Below, in pieces: positions 36,601 to 44,700 of a stretch of DNA of 64,000 nucleotides (its first letter is position 1; the number at the start of each line of letters is the position of its first letter). The notes below the pieces were generated by a model, which was not told the origin of the DNA, ran no database searches, and saw only the letters and a program-made list of their open reading frames with translations. This DNA is from Membranipora membranacea (taxonomy: Eukaryota > Bryozoa > Gymnolaemata > Cheilostomatida > Membraniporidae): assembly GCA_914767715.1 (NCBI GenBank), contig OU612065.1, forward strand, positions 124,001-188,000, given 5' to 3'. A program made the translations under genes and the position numbers.

Positions 36601-37152
36601 TTTGACCTAAGGCTTACCTGGATATTGTTTGACCTAAGGCTTACCTGGATATTGTTTGACCATCAACGTACCATTTTCCCTCATACCAGCAGCTGGAAAG
36701 TGGAGCTCCTGGTATAGTAGTAGAAGGATATGGTGTAGTCCATGGTACAGATGTTCTACTCCATACCACAGGGTAAAATATCAGTATCAAGCAGTACCAA
36801 GCTAGCATCTTTGTGGAGCTTGTCTGTAACCCAAATGAGAACAGTTGATGTGTAAAGTTCTCTGTGGCTCAATACAAGTCAGATGGTTAATTAAGGAATG
36901 AGAACTAACATCTGTTAGCAGAGGAGTGTGAGCTGCTATGATAAGGCTATAGGGCAGGTAACCTGACCCCCAAACCTTCCACATCTGTATAATCACAGCC
37001 TGACACTTACAAGGTAATGTTTCTGTGTTTGTAGAGAGAATTATCTGTTTATTTGTGACTGTGGTAAATGTGAGAGTGAGTCAGCTGATCCTGATATCAC
37101 TAGTGACGATGACGAGGAAGAGATGGAGGAAATGAGCAGTGGAGAAGAATGA
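27698..37152 (+). CDS. SMYD5: SMYD5 SET/MYND methyltransferase homologue, 9 exons found (first exon missing)
   Basis: Exons 27698-27809, 28030-28166, 28542-28733, 31988-32092, 32583-32716, 34189-34331, 34583-34740, 35316-35386 and 37035-37152 join in phase: 389 aa plus stop, against about 418 in human. It begins at [14 protein letters not shown], so about 30 N-terminal residues on an upstream exon were not located. Landmarks are [26 protein letters not shown] with the zinc-binding cysteines, [33 protein letters not shown], the SET motif [17 protein letters not shown] and the C-terminal CDCGKCE. The tail ends in an acidic run ([10 protein letters not shown]), as in vertebrate SMYD5. The family are SAM-dependent lysine methyltransferases; histone and ribosomal-protein substrates have been reported for vertebrate SMYD5. 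Four introns hold large or splice-site-derived repeats, and the last intron holds an antisense gene. Confidence 0.95.
28153..28437. repeat. 32-bp array containing the SMYD5 exon 5' splice site, nine donors
   Basis: The end of the second located exon (gctctgattgtggt) and its donor GTAAGTATCATA form a 32-bp unit repeated directly in the intron. GT dinucleotides in the same context occur at 28167, 28199, 28231, 28263, 28295, 28327, 28359, 28391 and 28423 (the last as GTAAGG). The exon copy itself is the first unit. Confidence 0.97.
29035..31832. repeat. 24-bp minisatellite, about 116 copies, in a SMYD5 intron
   Basis: Unit ttatagttatgtgcaggaac plus atgg, with a/g variants at two positions. Because 24 is divisible by three and the unit lacks stops in several frames, it gives open frames of more than 900 codons on both strands. 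These are not genes: exon chains splice across the array from 28733 to 31988. One shortened 18-bp unit occurs twice, 522 bp apart, which shows block duplication. Confidence 0.98.
32745..34115. repeat. 25-bp minisatellite, about 54 copies, in a SMYD5 intron
   Basis: Unit tgctatgatcagtgatccct plus gtcag with many point variants (ttgctg, cgctg, attattg). It fills most of the intron between the exons ending at 32716 and starting at 34189. Confidence 0.96.
34507..34527. repeat. (CA)n microsatellite
   Basis: Short acacacgcacacacacacac run in the SMYD5 intron before the SET-motif exon. Confidence 0.9.
35258..35330. repeat. 41-bp tandem duplication of a SMYD5 3' splice site
   Basis: The sequence cctatatctcttttataggaagta occurs twice, 41 bp apart. 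The second AG (35314-35315) is the acceptor for the 71-bp exon. The first AG (35273-35274) would shift the frame. Confidence 0.9.
35405..35410 (-). promoter_or_regulatory. Polyadenylation signal of the nested VWC-like gene
   Basis: TTTATT on the plus strand reads AATAAA on the minus strand, about 46 nt after the stop codon at 35456. Confidence 0.5.
35456..36808 (-). CDS. Nested antisense gene: small secreted protein with two VWC-like modules, 3 exons
   Basis: Exons 36808-36645, 36171-35968 and 35567-35456 join in phase to 159 aa plus stop, all inside the last intron of SMYD5 on the other strand. The start gives a signal-peptide-like segment ([17 protein letters not shown]). Module 1 runs [16 protein letters not shown], then [10 protein letters not shown] and GYYC. 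A Thr/Pro linker ([14 protein letters not shown]) follows. Module 2 runs [16 protein letters not shown], then GCTFTRTC and DGC. Both modules are split by an intron at the same codon (the R after TIS or IIE, phase 2), so the gene arose by duplication of an intron-split module. An AATAAA lies about 46 nt past the stop. The fold is von Willebrand factor C-like by cysteine and glycine pattern; function is unknown. Confidence 0.72.
35622..35778. repeat. 15-bp tandem repeat, about 10 copies
   Basis: Unit cacagtacgccccgt with tac/cac and ccc/cct variants. It lies in intron 2 of the nested gene and in the last SMYD5 intron. Confidence 0.95.
36535..36660. repeat. 27-bp array built on the nested gene's exon 1 donor, about four copies
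   Basis: The exon end and donor (minus strand gtcaaacaatatccag then GTAAGCC) recur downstream every 27 bp. The next copy keeps GTAAGCC (donor at 36617). The two outer copies read CTAAGCC and have lost the GT. Confidence 0.92.
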
Positions 37153-37299
37153 GATGATGACATGAGGATGCAGGATACAGTCAATGACTCGATGTGCTCA
37201 TAATATGGGGGATTACTTTGTTATTACTTTGTTTCAAAGTCGCATGTCATTAATATTTTGAAAAGAAGATAATTATTGTTTAATTATCGCTTATTTTAG

Positions 37300-37305
37300 A
37301 ATAAA
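37300..37305 (+). promoter_or_regulatory. Polyadenylation signal AATAAA of SMYD5
   Basis: First AATAAA after the SMYD5 stop, about 150 nt downstream. Confidence 0.5.
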
Positions 37306-37888
37306 TACGTTATCCTTCTTCCAAAAATTTGAAGCCTTTCTGGTAGCGAGGGAAGGAACTGTACAGTTATTCAGATTGCATTGTTCTATCCAGTGTTTAC
37401 CTTTTGGTTGAATTCTGACACTTCTCACTATTCTTGGTGAGCACAACTCCCAAAATGTGGAAATCAAAATTTCATACACACGACTAAGTTTTCAATGTGT
37501 CAGCATTTAAGAAGTTTATGTTTTTGAATAGAATGATAGATCACAGTCTCGTGCATTAGTACGCTGTGATGTGGTTAATTTCGGCTTATGAGAACAGTTT
37601 CTGAATGCTAATGCTGCATGTAGGCATGTGATATGAGATACCCAATGTCAATTCAAAAAACCTGAATGGTGAATTTAAATTGTGATATTTGGAACTTGGT
37701 GGAATGATTTTAGAGGCAGGCGTACAATAGATTCACAATATGAAGTGATTCAGCCCGTCGTCACCCTGTCGTCACACAAACTTTGTTAGGTTAGGGCTAG
37801 AGATGATTAGGCCTCAACCGCATATGTAGAAATTCCTGAGCCAAAGTGTGAGGACTGATATAGTGGTTGTTATCCTTCAAGGATCAAT

Positions 37889-37894
37889 TTTATT
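37889..37894 (-). promoter_or_regulatory. Possible polyadenylation signal of the channel gene
   Basis: TTTATT on the plus strand (AATAAA on the minus), about 210 nt beyond the channel stop at 38105. Confidence 0.35.
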
Positions 37895-38104
37895 ACGGAG
37901 AGGTAAATTTTTGGAATACTGATTTATAGCTATGATAAATATATGCAGCAATGTTGAAGAAACCAAACCAGACTAGCTGTAGATGCATTAAAGGTGCTAA
38001 GAACGGTCCTGTCGCTTGGCCATGTTGGTCTGGTCAAGGAGTCAGCTGCACTCAATGGAACAAAAAACATAATATAGTGTAAGTGTATCAATGATCTCTA
38101 AAAA

Positions 38105-38736
38105 TCAGCAGCTGTATCGGGCTACAATGTTACTGAGGCCCTCACTACCGCCGACTCTCTGCTCCGCCTTCCCCCGCTCAGATCGTCGATTCTGCAACAC
38201 TCTCCACCATGTTTGTAGTTTTCTGATAGCACACTCTGTAAGAGCTAGTTCTTTAGTTGTGGACATGATCTCCACATCTAGATACTCAGGAAAGTAAATC
38301 TGATATTGTGTACAGATGGCAGATAAGAGATTATCTGGTATATTGCTGATCTCATCGGTTTGAGATGATGAGAGATTATGAGAGATGAGCCTTTGTAGTA
38401 CATCTAAACAGTGAACCTTCATACCTGTCAGAATAAAACAGTGAGCTTTCATAGCTGTCAAAACATGTAATAATAATATATAAACAAGTGAATCATCAGC
38501 CACAAGTTACCAATACTTGATTATATCTGATAACAAATAAGCTCACCTGTAGATACATTAATGTTGAGAATACTGATGGCTATTTTGTTGGGTTTAGAAA
38601 TCCTCAGCGGAGCTTCCAGGCTATTCAGGAAATCACACAGCTGTCTATATGTGATAAACTGTGTAGCCTGAGGATCATACTGCATCCATACTTTATAAAA
38701 GGAGGTTATGTCATCCTCCCGCAATAAGTCTGTCTC
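38105..38736 (-). CDS. Channel C-terminal domain: EF-hand-like and IQ motif
   Basis: Exon 38736-38547 encodes FYKVWMQYDPQATQFITY and RISKPNKIAI, the EF-hand-like fold shared by Nav and Cav tails. Exon 38424-38105 continues MKVHCLDVLQRLISHN, which matches the Nav motif RIHCLDILFAFTKR, then an IQ-type calmodulin-binding helix (AIRKLQTWWRVLQNRR). It ends in a basic tail and a TGA at 38107-38105. The tail beyond the IQ is only about 30 residues. Confidence 0.93.
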
Positions 38737-41700
38737 CTGAGGAAGATAGATTGTTTGGTATGTAGATAGCAGGGTAGGTAAGTATAAGCCTTGTCACGCA
38801 GCCACGGGTTTTGTTTTTTGGTTTTGAGGGTAAGTTTGTAGTGGGGTGGGTAAGTATGTAGTGGGGTGGGTAAGTATGTAGTGGGGTGGGTAGGTATGTA
38901 GTGGGGTGGGTAAGTATGTAGTGGGATGGGTAAGTATGTAGTGGGGTGGGTAAGTATGTAGTGGGATTGGTAAGTATGTAGTGGGGTGGGTAGGTATGTA
39001 GTGGGGTGGGGTGGGTAAGTATGTAGTGGGGTGGGGTGGGTAAGTATGTAGTGGGGTGGGTAAGTATGTAGTGGGATGGGTAAGTATGTAGTGGGGTGGG
39101 TAAGTTTGAAGTGGGATGGGTAAGTATGTAGTGGGATGGGTAAGTATGTAGTGGGGTGGGTAAGTATGTAGTGGGGTGGGTAGGTGTGTAGTGGGTTAGG
39201 TAGGTATGTCGTGGGGTAGGTAAGTATGTAGTGGGTTAGGTAGGTAAGTATGTAGTGGGTTAGGTAGGTAAGTATGTAGTGGGGTGGGTAGGTATGTAGT
39301 GGGGTGGGTAAGTATGTAGTGGGGTGGGTGGGTATGTAATGGGGTGGGTGGGTATGTAGTGGGGTGGATAGGTGTGTAGTGGGGTGGGTAGGTATGTAGT
39401 GGGGTGGGTAAGTATGTAGTGGGTTAGGTAGGTATGTCGTGGGGTAGGTAAGTATGTAGTGGGTTAGGCAGGTAAGTATGTAGTGGGTTAGGTAGGTAAG
39501 TATGTAGTGGGTTAGGTAGGTAAGTATGTAGTGGGATGGAATGGGTAAACTGCACAGAGAGTAGTTATCTTACCTGACTCAGTTCCTCGTATGTCTCGAG
39601 TATGAGAGCGATATAACAGTTAACTATAATCTGACAGGTGATCAGTATATATGACACACAGAAGAACACAGCTGATAAATACGATCCACATTCTCCATTA
39701 TCTACGCGTAAATATGTCCCTGTAAGTAATCATCAACCAATATTAATCTCTGATCAAAGTATAAATAGAGCCTAACCAGAGCTGAGATAAAGTAAGCCTT
39801 GAGTCAATTCATTTGGAATCAAGTGACAATCGATGACCAGAATGGTAGCACAGACCAGGACAATCTACTCCCCACGCTGACAGTGATATTTATATAAATT
39901 CCCTACATGGCCAGCCAAAATTATTGTATTTTTTATGTCAGAATAAGATATGTTATGAATAAGGGTGCAACTCAATAGACAGTTTTCTGAGCTCTTATTT
40001 ATGCCTCAATTCAGAGTTTTCCTCTCTCCAGTTTGGTACTTTTAACCCACGCCGCATAGGAAAAACCTGTTGAAAGAGGGTTATCTTGAAAACCGCTTAT
40101 GTTAGGACAAAAATGATTTTTGATTCAGAGTCTGCACCATTGAAAACCCTGGGAGACAGGGTTTCCAAATCATTGGAGGCTCGAATGTTGATAAATCTTA
40201 ATTTTAGTGACGAAACTCATGAAAAATTCTGCCAAATTGTCCGCAAAACAGGCGGAAAATGCTATAATTGACTATATCCAAATACTAAAATTGTTTCCCA
40301 AACTATGTACATATGAGTTTTCAATGCTGATTCTGAATCAAAAATAATTTTTATCTTATTATAAGAGGTTTTCAAGATAACCCTCTTTTCAGCAGGTTTT
40401 TCCTATGCAACGTGGGCTAAAAGTACCAAACTGGAGAGAGGACAACTCCGAATTGAGGCCTAAATCAGAGCTCAGAAAACTGTCTATTAAACAAAAAGCA
40501 ATGAAATTAGTCAAAAGTATTACCATTATTTAAGTGTGCGTGTGTGTTGTTACAATATGGTGGAGATAGTGAGAGTGATTCTAACATAAACGTCCAACCG
40601 TCTCCCGTCATCATTGTGAACATTATCATCATACTGCCTCCTAGAGTACAGTAGTAAGTACAGTACAGTAGTAAGTACAGTACAGTAGTAAGTACAGAGT
40701 ATATATCATCATGTCATCCTGTATATTATCATCACTAATACATTGTATAATGTTATTGTATTATTTTATCATGTTATTGTCTTTATACGCTAATAATTTT
40801 AGATTGGTCATTTTATAATACACGGAGGGAAATATTGTCAGATCAAATGGCACATTGTATTAGCCCATAGCATAGCCGTACATACCCATAGCGTACATAC
40901 CCATAGTCGTACATACCCATAGCGTACATACCCATAGCGTACATACCCATAGCCGTACATACCTATAGCCGTACATACCCATAGCCGTACATACCTATAG
41001 CCGTACATACCCATAGCCGTACATACCCATAGCGTACATACCCATAGCGTACATACCCATAGCCGTACATACCCATAGCCGTACATACCCATAGCGTACA
41101 TACCCATAGCCGTACATACCCATAGCCGTACATACCCATAGCGTACTTACCCATAGTTTGGAAGTTGAATACTTGGTTAAGTCTGTTGACAGGTTTGGTG
41201 TACATGAAGAGCTGCATACCGATGATACTGTATACAGTCATAACAAGCAGTAGTAGTGCCGCTATATTCAGTAACGCTGGGATAGACATGAGCATTGCTA
41301 CTAGTATCTTACGCACGCCTTGAGCACGTCTCACTACTCTCAAAGCACGAGTGGTGCGAAATATCCTCAGTGAGCGCAGAACTGTCGGTGATAAGAGCAG
41401 GAATTTCTCTCTGCCAAGCTGCTCCATCACAAACCCTGTCACATAACAATATCATATCAAAATCTTAGACTATATAAATATACATGTATAATCATTATCA
41501 CAGAGTACTATGGAGTCTTAGAGCTCTCATCACATATAAGTAAATCAGCGTTATATAAGGCGTTATATAAGGCGTTATATAAGGCGTTATATAAGGCGTT
41601 ATATACGAATTCATCCTGATTTGCTCTCATGTAATTTAATGATGAGATCCAGCCATCGATGTAGTAGGTAGGTGTAGACCGTTTGATGTGATTTGTCTCA

Positions 41701-44700
41701 GCTTTAGAGAATAATATAATAAATAAGCTCACCGACAAGGCTGATGATGAGAACGACAAAGTCGAGAAGATTCCAGGCTGATTTAAAGTATCTATAACTG
41801 TACGCGATGAGTTTTAATATCAACTCCAGCACAAATAGAGATATAATTATAAGATCTATAATATTCAGTATCTGAGTATGGCTATCAGGCTGATTGTAGT
41901 AACTGAAGCACATGGTTATCATGTTCACCTGAAATAAAATAAAATAAATCGGGTAGTAGGGTATCACATATTTCTATTCCGTAACTCAATGATTTTATTT
42001 TTGTAGCTGTGCCGGAGATTTTGAATGTATCAGTAGTAGCCAGTCACATCCACTTTCAAGTCATACTAGTTTTAATATTCTCAAGAGATCTTCCCGTGCT
42101 AAGAATGTATGCGATCTCCCACACTCGGATCTCCCACACTCGGATCTCCCACACTCGGAAACGCTTGGAAAGCTTTTTTCAGTTTTATATGAAGTTTTTT
42201 AACAGTGGCAACATATTTGCTGAGTAAAAGATGAGCACGGAAATTCAATGTTATAGAACCTAAGTCTAATAGAGAAGTGTTATAAAACCAACACCTATCA
42301 CCCTGAAGATTGTAGCTAGGGTAGTAGGGTATTACCATAATGACTAGTAGTAAAAGGTAGGGTATTACCATAATGAGCAGTAGTATAAGGTAGGGTATTA
42401 CCATAATGAGTAGTAGTATAAGGTAGGGTATTACCATTATGAGCAGTAGTATAAGGTAGGGTATTACCATTATGAGCAGTAGTATAAGGTAGGGTATTAC
42501 CATTATGAGCAGTAGTATAAGGTAGGGTATTACCATAATGAGTAGTAGTATAAGGTAGGGTATTACCATTATGAGCAGTAGTATAAGGTAGGGTATTACC
42601 ATAATGAGCAGTAGTATAAGGTAGGGTATTACCATTATGAGTGGTAGTATAAGGTAGGGTATTACCATAATGAGCAGTAGTATAAGGTAGGGTATTACCA
42701 TTATGAGTAGTAGTATAAGGTAGGGTATTACCATAATGAGCAGTAGTATAAGGTAGGGTATTACCATTATGAGCAATAGTATAAGGTAGGGTATTACCAT
42801 AATGAGCAGTAGTATAAGGTAGGGTATTACCATTATGAGCAGTAGTATAAGGTAGGATATTACCATAATGAGCAGTAGTATAAGGTAGGGTATTACCATT
42901 ATGAGTAGTAGTATAAGGTAGGATATTACCATTATGAGTGGTAGTATAAGGTAGGGTATTACCATAATGAGCAGTAGTATAAGGTAGGGTATTACCATTA
43001 TGAGTAGTAGTATAAGGTAGGGTATTACCATTATGAGCAGTAGTATAAGGTAGGGTATTACCATAATGAGCAGTAGTATAAGGTAGGGTATTACCATAAT
43101 GAGCAGTAGTATAAGGTAGGGTATTACCATAATGAGCAGTAGTATAAGGTAGGGTATTACCATTATGAGTAGTAGTATAAGGTAGGATATTACCATTATG
43201 AGTGGTAGTATAAGGTAGGGTATTACCATAATGAGCAGTAGTATAAGGTAGGGTATTACCATTATGAGTAGTAGTATAAGGTAGGGTATTACCATTATGA
43301 GCAGTAGTATAAGGTAGGGTATTACCATAATGAGCAGTAGTATAAGGTAGGGTATTACCATTATGAGCAATAGTATAAGGTAGGGTATTACCATAATGAG
43401 CAGTAGTATAAGGTAGGGTATTACCATTATGAGCAGTAGTATAAGGTAGGGTATTACCATTATGAGCAGTAGTATAAGGTAGGGTGTTACCATTATGAGC
43501 AGTAGTATAAGGTAGGGTATTACCATTATGAGCAGTAGTATAAGGTAGGGTATTACCATTATGAGCAGTAGTATAAGGTAGGGTATTAACATTATGAGTA
43601 GTAGTATAGGGTGGGTATTACCATTATGAGCAGTAGTATAAGGTAGGGTATTACCATTATGAGTAGTAGTATAAGTTAGGGTATTACCATAATGAGCAGT
43701 AGTATAAGGTAGGGTATTACCATTATGAGCAGTAGTATAAGGTAGGGTATTACCATAATGAGTAGTAGTATAAGGTAGGGTATTACCATAATGAGTAGTA
43801 GTATAAGGTAGGGTATTACCATTATGAGCAGTAGTATAAGGTAGGGTATTACCATAATGAGTAGTAGTATAAGGTAGGGTATTACCATAATGAGTAGTAG
43901 TATAAGGTAGGGTATTACCATAATGAGTAGTAGTATAAGGTAGGGTATTACCATTATGAGCAGTAGTATAAGGTAGGGTATTACCATAATGAGTAGTAGT
44001 ATAAGGTAGGGTATTACCATTATGAGCAGTAGTATAAGGTAGGGTATTACCATTATGAGCAGTAGTATAAGGTAGGGTATTACCATTATGAGCAGTAGTA
44101 TAAGGTAGGGTATTACCATTATGAGCAGTAGTATAAGGTAGGGTATTACCATTATGAGCAGTAGTATAAGGTAGGGTATTACCATTATGAGCAGTAGTAT
44201 AAGGTAGGGTATTACCATTATGAGTAGTAGTATAAGGTAGGGTATTACCATTATGAGTAGTAGTATAAGGTAGGGTATTACCATTATGAGCAGTAGTATA
44301 GCACTATCAAACTTCTCACAGCTCACTACTCTGTATATTATTGCTCTAATTCGGTTGTCTGGTAAGCTACACTCAGCAGCAGGTCGAACCCTTCCCAGAT
44401 TTCTCAGCATATGATAGAAATGACGCTGTGTCTCGGTCATCAGAGTCTCAGCATAGTTATATCCCTCTAACTAAAACATAATCCAGATAACCATACTTTT
44501 ATATTTTGTTGCAGCAAAGTCAGTGTAATATTAAATTATGGATTACAATATTAGAAAAAAGAAAAGCATCCAGAGAAACAACAGTAAAACATAATATAGG
44601 AATGTACCAAGTGGAGATAGGTGATATGATAGTTGAGAGTCATGACAATATTTATATAATATACATATACATGTAGATGTATATGTGGCATATGCGTTCT

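Larger units (their letters stand above)
37153..38104. other. Spacer between the convergent SMYD5 and channel genes
   Basis: Non-coding sequence holding both predicted 3' UTRs. I see no exon or repeat array. Confidence 0.6.

Noticed and set aside
40086-40271. 61-codon open frame
   Set aside because: Lies inside the non-coding MITE copy C, and the frame is not kept in copy B.
41508-41759. 83-codon open frame on the minus strand with ALYN repeats
   Set aside because: It reads through the donor at 41733 into an intronic 12-bp repeat.
42099-43592. 497-codon hydrophobic repeat protein (minus strand)
   Set aside because: It is the 33-bp intronic array. Only the first 13 codons of the repeat sequence, at the exon end, are supported as coding by family alignment.
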